DNA from: Nocardioides_C sp963700955
GTDB taxonomy: Bacteria > Actinomycetota > Actinomycetes > Propionibacteriales > Nocardioidaceae
Direction of reading: 5' to 3'
Assembly (NCBI GenBank): GCA_963700955.1
Contig: CAVOZH010000008.1
Span: 330,501 to 394,500, forward strand
DNA: 64,000 nucleotides
The position numbers were made by a program, and so were the translations under genes. The notes beneath the pieces were generated by a model that saw nothing but the letters and a program-made list of their open reading frames with translations, was not told the DNA's origin and did not search any database. Positions 1-7,947 of the stretch are shown here, piece after piece; the first letter of the stretch is position 1; each line of letters opens with the position of its first letter.

Positions 1-1158
1 GACCACGGACTGGTGCAGAGGCGCACCACCGTCGGCGGCAGGCCGGTAGCCATCGTCAGGCAGCGAAGCACCTACGGCCACGAGGTGGACTCCGCCATCG
101 GGTTCGCCAGGCTCAACGACCCCGGCTACGTTCACGATGCCGCGTCCTTCCAGCGGGCGGCATCGGCGATCGACTACACCTTCAACTGGTTCTACGCCGA
201 CGACCAGGACATCTCCTACTACTCCTCGGGCCTGCTCCCCGTGCGCCCGGCGGGCGTCGACTACGACCTGCCGAGGTGGAGCGACCGGCGGTACGACTGG
301 CAGGGCTGGCTGCCCTCTCGCCGCCACCCACATCAGACCGACCCGGACAGCGGCTACCTGGTGAGCTGGAACAACAAGACGGCCCCAGGGTTCGCGGCGG
401 CCGACGACATCTGGGGCTACGGGTCGGTCTACCGCTCGCTCGCGCTCGAGGACGGTCTGAAGCGCGAGATCCGTGGTGGGGCGAAGCTCGACGCCGCGGC
501 GGTCACGGGTGTCATGGCGGAGGCCGCGACGGAGGACGTGCGCGCCCGCTACACCCTTCCGTGGCTGTTGAAGGTCATCGGCAACGATCCTCGGACGCGC
601 GTCGCCCGCGGTCTGCTCACGGCCTGGCTGAGGCAGGGCGCGCAGCGGGTCGACCGCGACCGTGACGGGCACTACGCCCACGAGCAGGCGATCGCCCTCT
701 TCGACGCCTGGTGGGAGAGCGGCAACAAGTCCGTCGCGTACGACGTGCTCTCCGGCCGGCTCGGGAACAAGCTCAACCGCAAGCTCCCCACGTTGCTCGA
801 CGACCATCCCCGCCTCGGCGTCGGGTCGGCCTGGAACGGCATCGCCTTCTACGGCTACGTCAACAAGGACCTGCGCACCCTGCTGGGGCGCAAGGTCGAG
901 GACCCCTACCGGTACTCGTACTGCGGAGGGGGCCGTCTGGCGGTGTGCCGTGACGTCCTGAGGAGGTCGCTGCGCGCGGCGGTCGCCCGGGTCACGGCCG
1001 AGCAGGGGGTCGACGGCGTCCGAGACCTGACCTACGACAAGAGCATCGACTTCATCCGCAGCAGCACGGCAGGTGTGGTCGGCGTACGGCCGATCGACTG
1101 GCAGAACCGGCCCACGTTCCAGCAGGTCGTCGAGCTCACCGGCCACCGACCGCGGTAG
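1..1158 (+). CDS. penicillin acylase family protein, 3' part
   Basis: Open from the first base of the window to a TAG at 1158, so this is the C-terminal part of a longer protein; a GTG at 13 is only an internal candidate. The stretch GYLVSWNNKTAPGFAA, followed by an aromatic-rich WGYGSVYRSL segment, is typical of the beta chain of penicillin/cephalosporin acylases (Ntn hydrolases). Family members are usually secreted and self-cleave at a Ser between alpha and beta chains; that Ser lies upstream of the window. The substrate cannot be told: family members act on beta-lactams, acyl-homoserine lactones and other amides. Confident on the family, not on the reaction. Confidence 0.75.
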   Translation, partial: DHGLVQRRTTVGGRPVAIVRQRSTYGHEVDSAIGFARLNDPGYVHDAASFQRAASAIDYTFNWFYADDQDISYYSSGLLPVRPAGVDYDLPRWSDRRYDWQGWLPSRRHPHQTDPDSGYLVSWNNKTAPGFAAADDIWGYGSVYRSLALEDGLKREIRGGAKLDAAAVTGVMAEAATEDVRARYTLPWLLKVIGNDPRTRVARGLLTAWLRQGAQRVDRDRDGHYAHEQAIALFDAWWESGNKSVAYDVLSGRLGNKLNRKLPTLLDDHPRLGVGSAWNGIAFYGYVNKDLRTLLGRKVEDPYRYSYCGGGRLAVCRDVLRRSLRAAVARVTAEQGVDGVRDLTYDKSIDFIRSSTAGVVGVRPIDWQNRPTFQQVVELTGHRPR

Positions 1159-1194
1159 TAGCCTCCGGGCCTCGCAGGCCGCTCGGCCGGGTGC

Positions 1195-2238
1195 TCAGCG
1201 GGCGAGGAACTGCTCGAGCGCCGCGACCTCGGCTTCCAGCTCGGTCTGCTCGGCCCGGGTGAGGTCGCGGAACAGCTCCACCTCGACGCCGCCGCCGGCC
1301 TGGCGCCACAGGCCCTCGAGCATGCCGTCGACGAACACGGTGTTACCGCTGCCGCCGTTGCGCCCCATCCACCTCTGCCGTTTCGCGGGTTCGCAGACCC
1401 GGGTCCGGTCGGCGTGGGAGAGCCAGACGTTGTCGTACTTGCCCAGCAGCCGCACGGGCGCCGGCTCGTCCGGGTCGGCCAGCGGCAGGTCCTGGAGGTC
1501 GAGCATCGTGCGGCCGTCCTCGGTGGCATGGCGGACGAGCTCGTCGGACATGCCGTCGATGACCGGTCGGAGCCCGGTGAGCCCGGACCACGTCGTGATG
1601 TCGGCGGAGGTCGCCGGCCCGAAGGCGCGCAGATAGCGCCGGACCACCTCTTCCCGTTCGAGTGCCGCCAGCGGAGCGCCGTGCCAGTCCTCGGCGTGCA
1701 CGTAGGCCGGTGCGCCGCTGCGCTTCCAGACTCCGCGCGGTGGGGCCTGGACCAGAGGCAGGAGCACGCGAACGGTGTTGGCCAGATGCCCGGCCTCGTA
1801 TCCCGAGAACCGTTCGGCGAGCGCGGCGCCGAGCACACGAACGTTCACGGGCTCGTGGCTCAGCGCGTCGCGGGTCGCGGCGAGGAGCTCCTCACGGGGG
1901 AGGTCCGAGCAGTGCCCGAAGAACTCCGTGCTCCGCACCTGACGCTCGAGCATGTCCTGGAGCAGCGGCCGGAGCCCGAGGCAGTCAGCGGCGCTGACGA
2001 GGTGGATGGTGCCGCGCATCAGCAGGATGCGTGACACCTGGCGCGACCCCAGCAGGCCGCTGAGCTCCGCCGGGTCGAAGTCCGCGAGGCGAGCCCAGAG
2101 CCCGACGTACGGCGGCAGGGTGTCCTGAGCCTGGAGCCCGACCAGGTGCTCGACGACCTCGATCGCCGGCGCCGACGTGCGTTGCAGCAGGTGCTGCCGC
2201 TTCAACAGGGTCCGGTTCAGGACGCGGGAGGTCAGCAC
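1195..2238 (-). CDS. winged-helix DNA-binding protein, AlkZ/YcaQ-like (HTH_42)
   Basis: 347 aa, GTG start. The N-terminus carries LVGLQAQDTLPPYVGLWAR, which contains the QxQD-type motif that forms the active site of AlkZ/YcaQ DNA glycosylases, followed by RGTIHLVSAADCLGLRPLL, a family hallmark. Characterised members unhook alkylated or cross-linked DNA bases; many actinobacterial paralogues are uncharacterised or protect antibiotic producers. It runs convergent to the acylase gene and belongs to no clear operon. The fold assignment is strong; glycosylase activity on a particular lesion is inference. Confidence 0.8.
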   Translation of the reverse strand: MLTSRVLNRTLLKRQHLLQRTSAPAIEVVEHLVGLQAQDTLPPYVGLWARLADFDPAELSGLLGSRQVSRILLMRGTIHLVSAADCLGLRPLLQDMLERQVRSTEFFGHCSDLPREELLAATRDALSHEPVNVRVLGAALAERFSGYEAGHLANTVRVLLPLVQAPPRGVWKRSGAPAYVHAEDWHGAPLAALEREEVVRRYLRAFGPATSADITTWSGLTGLRPVIDGMSDELVRHATEDGRTMLDLQDLPLADPDEPAPVRLLGKYDNVWLSHADRTRVCEPAKRQRWMGRNGGSGNTVFVDGMLEGLWRQAGGGVEVELFRDLTRAEQTELEAEVAALEQFLAR

Positions 2239-2268
2239 GCGTCCGAGCCTAGGCCGTTGGGACGGATC

Positions 2269-3330
2269 TCAGGGGTGGACCGTGATCTGCTTGGTGTCCT
2301 GCCACGGGGCGAAACCCTCGCCGTCGGACGGGTCGGTGTCGTGCACGACGAGGGTGTACTCGCCGGGGGCGGCGTTGACCGTGAACGAGTAGGGCGCCAT
2401 CTTGCAGCACTCCGCGGCGGTGGTGAACCCGCGCTTCACGACGTGGTCGCCCTTCTTGAGCTCCCACTGCACGTTGGCCTCGAAGGCCGCCGCGAGACCG
2501 GAGACCTTGAAGGGTGCGCCGACCTTCGCGCCTTCGGCCGGCTCGATGACCCAGACCTGCGCCAGCACGTCGGCTGCGTCGCCCTGGGCGAGCGGCTCTG
2601 ACGTCGGCACTCCGAGGATCGTGTCGGTGTGGTGGCCGTTGAGGAGCAGCTGTACGGCGTCACGGGACTGTTGTGCGGCTTGGGCGGTGTAGACGATCTG
2701 CTGGATCGCCATCTCCGCCCGCTCCTTGCTCATGCCGGCGGGTCGGTCGTGCAGGGACTTGTCGCCTCGTACGTCGATCGTGATGACGTCCGAGGGAGCG
2801 ACATCGGCGTGAGCAGCCGTCGTCCCCTTGGGCCAGTCGGTGCGGTAGTCCTGGTCGGCCGGCGAGGTCGAGACGGCCTCGTTCACCGCGGCCGAGACCG
2901 GGTCGCCGCCCGTGTCGACGCGGTGGAACTCGCGGTAGAGCCTTACGCCGCGGCTCGTGTCGCCGACGTAGTAGACCGGCACGGCCGTCGTGGCCGTCGT
3001 GGTCGTCGTGGTCGCTCGCTGTGAGGCACTCGGACTCGGCTGGCTGACGGCCGAGGAGCTCGGCTGCTGCGCCTGCTTGGTGGTGACCGAGGTCGAGGGG
3101 CCGGCGAAGTCCGGCGGCCTGTTGCCGGTCGTACCGTCTCCGCTCATGATCGCCACCGCGGCGACGGTGGCGGCGGTCGCCACCACCGCTGCTCCGGCGC
3201 CGAGAAGCCAGGATCGGTTGCGCTGCATGGGGCTCACCTTCGTCCGTGCGTGGATGGAGTGGAGCGACTCGCGCGGCTCGACGTCGGAGACGGCGTCGGC
3301 GAGGAGTCGGCGAAGCTGGTCGTCGTTCAT
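2269..3330 (-). CDS. membrane-anchored GerMN-Gmad2 protein, probable anti-sigma partner
   Basis: 353 aa from the ATG at 3328-3330, which overlaps the stop of the upstream sigma factor by 4 nt (ATGA). Residues 1-40 are cytoplasmic (MNDDQLRRLLADAVSDVEP), followed by one membrane helix (about 42-63), a Ser/Thr/Pro-rich linker with a run of Thr, a GerMN domain (about 125-240) and a C-terminal Gmad2 immunoglobulin-like domain (about 255-350, with FKVSGLAAAFEANVQWEL). The layout and overlap fit an anti-sigma factor whose external part senses something at the cell wall. No HxxxCxxC zinc anti-sigma motif is present. Function is inferred from context. Confidence 0.75.
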   Translation of the reverse strand: MNDDQLRRLLADAVSDVEPRESLHSIHARTKVSPMQRNRSWLLGAGAAVVATAATVAAVAIMSGDGTTGNRPPDFAGPSTSVTTKQAQQPSSSAVSQPSPSASQRATTTTTTATTAVPVYYVGDTSRGVRLYREFHRVDTGGDPVSAAVNEAVSTSPADQDYRTDWPKGTTAAHADVAPSDVITIDVRGDKSLHDRPAGMSKERAEMAIQQIVYTAQAAQQSRDAVQLLLNGHHTDTILGVPTSEPLAQGDAADVLAQVWVIEPAEGAKVGAPFKVSGLAAAFEANVQWELKKGDHVVKRGFTTAAECCKMAPYSFTVNAAPGEYTLVVHDTDPSDGEGFAPWQDTKQITVHP

Positions 3331-3836
3331 CGCGCGCCCTCCAGGAGGTGGCGTAGCGCGGCGGCTCCCCGCGATGCATGGCTCTTGACCGCACCCCGGC
3401 TGATGCCGAGCGTGCTCGCGATCTCCGCCTCGGACAGGTCGGCGTAGTAGCGGAGTGCGAGCACCTCGCGCTGTCGTGTGGGCAGCTCGCGAAGGGCGTC
3501 GAGGACCGCCCCACGCCGCTCGGAGACGAGGGCGTCCTCGTCGGCTCCGTGATGGTCGGCTACGACTGCCGGAGTGTGCCGGGCCTGCACGCTCCGGCGG
3601 CGCAGCACCGAACGGGACCGGTTCACGACTGTCTGGCGCAGGTACGCCAGTGCGTTGTCCGGGTCGCGGAGCGCGCGCCACCTGCCGTGCATCGCGACGA
3701 ACGAGTCCTGGACGACCTCCTCCGCGGTCTCCACGTCGCGGACCAGGAGGACCGACAGGCGCACGAGCCGCCGGTAGTGGGCGGCGTACAGCTCGTCCAC
3801 CGCGGTGTCGGCGTCCCACCGGGGCGCGGCGCTCAT
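3327..3836 (-). CDS. ECF RNA polymerase sigma factor, SigE family
   Basis: 169 aa from the ATG at 3834-3836; upstream in-frame starts at 3875 and 3878 exist, but GGGAGG sits just before this ATG and the protein then begins as SigE-family members do (DELYAAHYRRLVRLSVLLV). Region 2 is DVETAEEVVQDSFVAMHGRW; region 4 is LPTRQREVLALRYYADLSEAEIASTLGIS with the recognition helix GAVKSHASRG. It directs RNA polymerase to a small regulon. The 4-nt overlap with the membrane gene downstream suggests translational coupling to its regulator. Confidence 0.9.
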   Translation of the reverse strand: MSAAPRWDADTAVDELYAAHYRRLVRLSVLLVRDVETAEEVVQDSFVAMHGRWRALRDPDNALAYLRQTVVNRSRSVLRRRSVQARHTPAVVADHHGADEDALVSERRGAVLDALRELPTRQREVLALRYYADLSEAEIASTLGISRGAVKSHASRGAAALRHLLEGAR

Positions 3837-3961
3837 GGTCCTCCCGCCTGGCACAGGGGCGGCCAGCTGACTCATCACGCTAGTTCCACGCCGAGGGGAT
3901 CCGCGAGGTTTACACGCGCGTGTCCCGACTCCGCGTGCACCGACTGTGTGAGGATCGCGGC

Positions 3962-4990
3962 ATGATCGTCAGGTACCCAGACCCGCTGCGTCCCGGTGAC
4001 CTCGTCGGTGTCACGTCTCCCTCGAGCGGAGTGGACGACAGCATGCAGCGGCGGCTGAAAGTTGCGATCCGGGAGGTGGAGGCGCGCGGCTACGAGGTCG
4101 TCGTCGGGGAGTGCATGGACGGCGCCGGGCATCTGAGCGCGCCGGCGCCCGCGCGAGCCCGCGAGCTGATGGCGATGCTCACCGACCCGGACATCAAGGC
4201 CGTCGTGCCGCCGTGGGGTGGAGAGACCGCGATCGACCTGTTGCCCCTTCTCGACTGGGATGCGCTGCGCGCGGCCGACCCGACGTGGCTGGTGGGGTTC
4301 TCCGACATCTCCACGATCATCACGCCCCTGACCCTGCTGACCGGTGTCGCGACCATCCACGGCAACAACCTGATGGACACGCCGTACCAAGCGCCAGAGG
4401 GCCTGCTGACCTGGCTGGACATCGTGGCGATGGAGCCTGGGGCGGCATTCACCCAGGCACCGCCGAACCGTCATCGCGGGGGAGGGTGGGTCGACTACCG
4501 GAACTTCCCGGAGGCCCGTGAGCTCACCCTGGACACCCCTGGGCGCTGGACGCGTCTGGATGGCGACGGTCCCGTGCAGGTCGAGGGGCGGCTCATCGGG
4601 GGGTGCATCGAGACGATGTGCAACCTCGCCGGGACGGAGTTCGGTGACGTGGCGGCGTTTGCTCGGGCCGCCGCGCCCGAGGGCCTGCTCGTCTACGTGG
4701 AGGCGGCCGAGGACAACGCTGCGACCATCTGCCGGAACCTCCACGGGATGCGCCTGGCCGGCTTCTTCACGGGCGCCGACGCGGTCCTCGTGGGTCGCAC
4801 GTCAGCGCCCGGCATCGCCTCGCTCACCCAGGACGAGGCCGTGCTCGACGCCCTGGGCGGCCTCGGTGTCCCGATCATCGCCGACGTCGAGTGCGGTCAT
4901 GTGCCGCCGTACCTGCCGATCGTGAACGGCGCCCACGGCCGGGTCGAGTACGACGGAGCGCACAACCGGCTTACGCAGACGCTGGCCTGA
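3962..4990 (+). CDS. LD-carboxypeptidase, S66 family (MccF-like)
   Basis: 342 aa, ATG at 3962. The start DPLRPGDLVGVTSPSSG, the nucleophile elbow GFSDIST (Ser of GxSD), the conserved HGNN, the acidic block GGCIETM and the late VECGHVPPYLPI with the catalytic His match the S66 Ser-Glu-His peptidases. Members cleave the L,D bond of muropeptide tetrapeptides for wall recycling, or inactivate microcin C and related peptide-nucleotides (MccF branch). The branch cannot be fixed here. A GAGGAT hexamer with an extended TG lies 6 nt before the ATG, suggesting a leaderless mRNA. Confidence 0.88.
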   Translation: MIVRYPDPLRPGDLVGVTSPSSGVDDSMQRRLKVAIREVEARGYEVVVGECMDGAGHLSAPAPARARELMAMLTDPDIKAVVPPWGGETAIDLLPLLDWDALRAADPTWLVGFSDISTIITPLTLLTGVATIHGNNLMDTPYQAPEGLLTWLDIVAMEPGAAFTQAPPNRHRGGGWVDYRNFPEARELTLDTPGRWTRLDGDGPVQVEGRLIGGCIETMCNLAGTEFGDVAAFARAAAPEGLLVYVEAAEDNAATICRNLHGMRLAGFFTGADAVLVGRTSAPGIASLTQDEAVLDALGGLGVPIIADVECGHVPPYLPIVNGAHGRVEYDGAHNRLTQTLA

Positions 4991-5004
4991 ATAAGGTGGG
5001 GCCC

Positions 5005-5361
5005 ATGGACGCAATACGAGACGAGGACTGCCTGTTCTGCAAGATCATCGAGAGCGAGATCCCGGCCGACGTCGTGCACGAGACGGCCACGACACTCGCC
5101 TTCCGTGACATCGAGCCGCAGGCGCCCACGCACATCCTGGTGATCCCGCGGACACACCAGCCGAACGTAGCCGCGCTCGCTGCGAACGAGCCCGAGGTCG
5201 CCCTTGACCTCCTCAACGCAGCGGCGGCCGTGGCGGACCAGGAAGGGCTCGATCGGGGCTACCGTCTCGTGTTCAACACCGGCCGACAGGCCTACCAGAG
5301 CATCTTCCACGTGCACGCCCACCTTCTCGGCGGCCGGGAGATGACCTGGCCGCCGGGCTAG
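5005..5361 (+). CDS. HIT family nucleotide-binding hydrolase (Hint type)
   Basis: 118 aa. Starts CLFCKIIESEIPADVV with the CxxC pair common in Hint proteins and ends with the histidine triad HVHAHLLGGREMTWPPG. Hint proteins hydrolyse purine nucleoside phosphoramidates and AMP-lysine-type adducts in the cytosol. It lies 14 nt after the LD-carboxypeptidase with an AAGGTGGGG ribosome site before the ATG at 5005, so the two are probably co-transcribed. In other actinobacteria a HIT gene often sits near phoH; here it is 12 kb away. Confidence 0.92.
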   Translation: MDAIRDEDCLFCKIIESEIPADVVHETATTLAFRDIEPQAPTHILVIPRTHQPNVAALAANEPEVALDLLNAAAAVADQEGLDRGYRLVFNTGRQAYQSIFHVHAHLLGGREMTWPPG

Positions 5362-5451
5362 GTGCATGGCGCGAACCGGGGAGGAGCGACACGTGCTGAA
5401 CGTCGGCATCGCTGGGCCGACGATGCGGCGTCGGTCTGGGACTATTTGCGC

Positions 5452-6075
5452 GTGAACGAGCCGACGACGCAGTGGCGAAACACGACCCACGACTGGGCGA
5501 GCACCGTGGACGCTGAGCATCTTTCGGAGATCCGCGATCAGCCGACGCTGTTCGCGCCGGGTGGTGTGCTGCACCTGATCCTCGAGGTCATCGCCTACGC
5601 GGCCGACGAGGCCGCATGCACGACGGCCGGACACTGCACCGTCACGCTGCATGCCGACGGTTCCGTGTCAGTCGCGGACAGCGGGCGAGGAACCGATACG
5701 CGTCACGACGCCGAGGGCAATCCGATCAAGAAGCCAGTCATGGCAACCAAGGACCTGCGCTTCTTCGACTCTCCTGCGGCACAGCCACTCCCGGATGGTC
5801 ATCCACGCCGAGGCATGTCCGTGGTCGCCGCCCTCAGTCAGTGGCTTGTCCACACCAACCGCCGGGGGAACGGGGCGTGGACCCAGCGATACGAGCGTGG
5901 CATTCCGGTCACCGACCTGGTTCCGATCGATGACGACGGCACCACGGGAACCACAGTTCATTTCATGCCAGACGGGCCGGTAAGGGCAGTCGAGCCTGCA
6001 TCGGTGTCTGAGGTGAGCAGGCTGGTGCGGTGGCCGAGCTTGACCGTCGAGGTCATGGAAGAGACCAGCGGCTGA
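5452..6075 (+). CDS. stand-alone GyrB-like GHKL ATPase-domain protein
   Basis: 207 aa from the GTG at 5452. The frame is open back to 5362, right after the HIT stop, but the upstream 30 codons look non-coding and VNEPTTQWRNTTHDW fits better as an N-terminus. It resembles the N-terminal ATPase domain of DNA gyrase B: LHLILEVIAYAADEA matches the Glu/Asn helix, SVADSGRGTD the Asp-Gly-Xaa-Gly ATP motif, and GTTGTTVHFMPD the later GTxVxFxPD strand. The transducer, TOPRIM and tail domains are absent, so it cannot be a gyrase. The role is unknown; ATP binding is likely. Confidence 0.75.
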   Translation: MNEPTTQWRNTTHDWASTVDAEHLSEIRDQPTLFAPGGVLHLILEVIAYAADEAACTTAGHCTVTLHADGSVSVADSGRGTDTRHDAEGNPIKKPVMATKDLRFFDSPAAQPLPDGHPRRGMSVVAALSQWLVHTNRRGNGAWTQRYERGIPVTDLVPIDDDGTTGTTVHFMPDGPVRAVEPASVSEVSRLVRWPSLTVEVMEETSG

Positions 6076-6465
6076 GCCCAGGCGCTGGTCTCCACCCTCC
6101 GGTCGAAGTCCGCCGGAAGTCCCCCAGCGGCTCGGCAGACGGCGAAAGGGCTTGCCGGACTTGCGTGGAAGAACCCACACTCAGCAGTCGGAACGGGGGA
6201 GGTTCGATGGAAGGCACGGGCGTAGCCCGCTTCGCCGGAGCATGCGCCGTCATCGGCGGGTCCGCGTGGACAGCGGCAAGCATCAACCACGCGTCACAGC
6301 CAAGAGGCTGCGTCGGCGACGAGTGTGTGGCCTGGCGTCGGCCTGCCGATCGGTGCCGTGCCACTGGTGGGAGCGAACGAGCAGACGGCGGCGGTCGCCG
6401 GAAGTAAAGGCGCGGTGATCCCGAGTCGAGTGCATTCGTGAAAGGTAGCCGCTACCGTCCGTGGG
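6076..6465. other. 390-bp gap with a possible broken small membrane-protein gene
   Basis: Between the GyrB-like gene and the P-loop kinase. The only candidate is a 66-codon frame at 6207-6407, listed separately. A TACCGT hexamer at 6453-6458 is 7 nt before the kinase ATG and may be its -10 element. Nothing else is recognisable on either strand. Confidence 0.4.
6207..6407 (+). pseudogene. possible truncated or frameshifted small membrane protein
   Basis: An ATG at 6207 has a strong ribosome site (GGGGGAGG, 4 nt spacing) and starts MEGTGVARFAGACAVIGGSA, like a short membrane helix, then CVGDECVAW. After about residue 40 the frame turns Arg-rich and loses coding character, while another forward frame reads smoothly (LPIGAVPLVGANEQTAAVAG) to a stop at about 6440. 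This looks like a small protein broken by a frameshift, or a decayed gene. It may equally be a real 66-aa protein. Confidence 0.3.
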
Positions 6466-6912
6466 ATGTCCAGGGTGTTGGTGACAGGGATGTCGGGTGC
6501 CGGTAAGTCCACGGTTCTCGACGAGCTGCGCCGCCGTGGCCTACACACAGTGGACACCGACTACGACGGCTGGGAGCTGCCGGACGGCACATGGGACGAG
6601 CCTCGCATGGAGCAGCTCCTCGGCCGCCACCGCGACGTGGTCGTGTCCGGAACCGTGGAGAACCAGGTGTGCTTCTACGACCGCTTCGAGCACATCGTCC
6701 TGCTCAGCGCTCCACTCGACGTGCTGATACAGCGAGTCACGGACCGGACCAACAATCCGTACGGCATGCTCCCGGCCGAGCGCGAGGAGATCGCCCAGTA
6801 CGTCCAGACGGTCGAACCACTTCTGAGACGAGGGGCTACCGCTGAGCTGGACGGGCGACACCCGGTCGCCGATCTCGCCGATGCCATTGAGCGGCTGGTC
6901 TCGATGCCCTGA
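6466..6912 (+). CDS. P-loop NTPase, small kinase-like (AAA_18/shikimate-kinase fold)
   Basis: 148 aa. The Walker A motif GMSGAGKST is at residues 8-16, an Asp-rich DTDYDGW follows at the substrate position, and VTDRTNNPYGM supplies the lid Arg residues of nucleoside/shikimate-kinase-like enzymes. Close relatives in actinobacteria are annotated only as AAA-family ATPase or shikimate kinase; a true AroK would be longer with a DxD substrate motif, so I do not assign shikimate. It is probably a small-molecule kinase. The hairpin after the stop suggests a single-gene unit. Confidence 0.7.
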   Translation: MSRVLVTGMSGAGKSTVLDELRRRGLHTVDTDYDGWELPDGTWDEPRMEQLLGRHRDVVVSGTVENQVCFYDRFEHIVLLSAPLDVLIQRVTDRTNNPYGMLPAEREEIAQYVQTVEPLLRRGATAELDGRHPVADLADAIERLVSMP

Positions 6913-6913
6913 T

Positions 6914-6953
6914 CCGGCTCCCGTCTGTGTCAAGACGCGGTCTGGAGAGCCGG
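6914..6953 (+). terminator. two-tier hairpin after the kinase gene
   Basis: CCGGCTC (6914-6920) pairs perfectly with GAGCCGG (6947-6953); the loop contains a second stem CGTCT/AGACG (6922-6926/6933-6937). It starts 2 nt after the kinase stop. There is no T run, which is usual for actinobacterial terminators. Confidence 0.45.
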
Positions 6954-7018
6954 TCACGCTGGGGGTCGGTAGACGTTCCTCGGAGGACGTTCCGCGTCCT
7001 GGCTGCGAGAATGTCGAG

Positions 7019-7264
7019 GTGAACACTGAACGCCACCCACGAACTGGTCCGGCCAAAGCCAGAAAGGGCTTCCTCCCCTGGGTCCTGCCCCCGATGGCGG
7101 CCCTGGCCCTGGTCCTCGGTTGGACGGCCATCCGAGAGGGCGGGCTCGGGCCGGAGGTCATTGTGGCGAGCGCACTGTTTGTTCTTCTGGCGATCGCTGT
7201 AGGCGTGTTCGGACGTCGGTATGAGGCCAAGCGCGCGGCGGCCGAAAGCAAGACCGGGCACTGA
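7019..7264 (+). CDS. small membrane protein, two helices
   Basis: 81 aa from the GTG at 7019; the frame is open upstream to 6881 but overlaps the kinase there. Basic N-terminus (RHPRTGPAKARK), then two hydrophobic segments at about 22-39 (LPWVLPPMAALALVLGW) and 48-66 (EVIVASALFVLLAIAVGVF), ending in a charged tail. No family recognised. It is convergent with the NTF2-like gene. It could be a genuine short membrane protein; the start is uncertain. Confidence 0.5.
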   Translation: MNTERHPRTGPAKARKGFLPWVLPPMAALALVLGWTAIREGGLGPEVIVASALFVLLAIAVGVFGRRYEAKRAAAESKTGH

Positions 7265-7338
7265 CCTGCCGACGCGGCAAACGCCAGCTCATGCGAAGTC
7301 AGGACGTCTCGCTGAGCCTGACGGGCCGTGGTGTCGGA

Positions 7339-7836
7339 TCAGATGCCGTATCCGCCAGGTTCATCGGTCATCACCCACTCGTGCGCGATCTTGCCGTCCT
7401 CGATCTTGAAGGCGACGACGGTCGAAACCGAACTCGTTTCACCCGCGTACCGGAACGTGCACGTGGCGTAGCCGTCCATATAGATGACGTCACTCGTCCG
7501 CTCCACCGCCATGTCTTCGAACCTCATGATGTAGCTGACGATTTGGGCGGCGCCGAACGCCTGCCTTCCGGTCTGCATATCCGTCAGCACGGCATCGTCG
7601 GCGAACGTTGCCTCCAGGTCGGCTGCGTTGTGGGCGTTCAAAGCAGCGGAGTTGTTCTCGACAAGGCTCACGACCCACTCGGGTGCGAGGCCACTAGGCT
7701 CCGTGCGTACGGCCTGGCTCGTCAGGAATCCGCAACCGAAGGCGACGAACACCAGCGCTACGAGAGCCGCGATCGCCCATCTCGGAACCGTGAGCGCCGG
7801 ACGGGAAGGTCTGGTTGCTTCGAACGGTCTGAGCAT
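7339..7836 (-). CDS. membrane-anchored NTF2/SnoaL-like protein
   Basis: 165 aa; I chose the ATG at 7836 because GGGAG lies 8 nt upstream, although the frame opens at 7875. One membrane segment (about 20-42, AIAALVALVFVAFGCGFLTS) is followed by an external NTF2-like domain: VVSLVENNSAALNAHNAADLEATFADDAVLTD is the typical helix and first strand, and VAFKIEDGKIAHEWVMTDE the closing strands. Soluble SgcJ/EcaC and SnoaL relatives are enzymes or ligand binders. The anchored form has no known role, and the catalytic residues are not evident. Confidence 0.7.
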   Translation of the reverse strand: MLRPFEATRPSRPALTVPRWAIAALVALVFVAFGCGFLTSQAVRTEPSGLAPEWVVSLVENNSAALNAHNAADLEATFADDAVLTDMQTGRQAFGAAQIVSYIMRFEDMAVERTSDVIYMDGYATCTFRYAGETSSVSTVVAFKIEDGKIAHEWVMTDEPGGYGI

Positions 7837-7947
7837 CGGGAACTCCCTTCCTGCTTTGAGGACATCGCTCAGCACAGAGAACCGTCAGAGGCCAACGCCC
7901 CTATTCGAGACTCACCAGTCCCATGGTGGACCGACGTCCTGTCGCTC

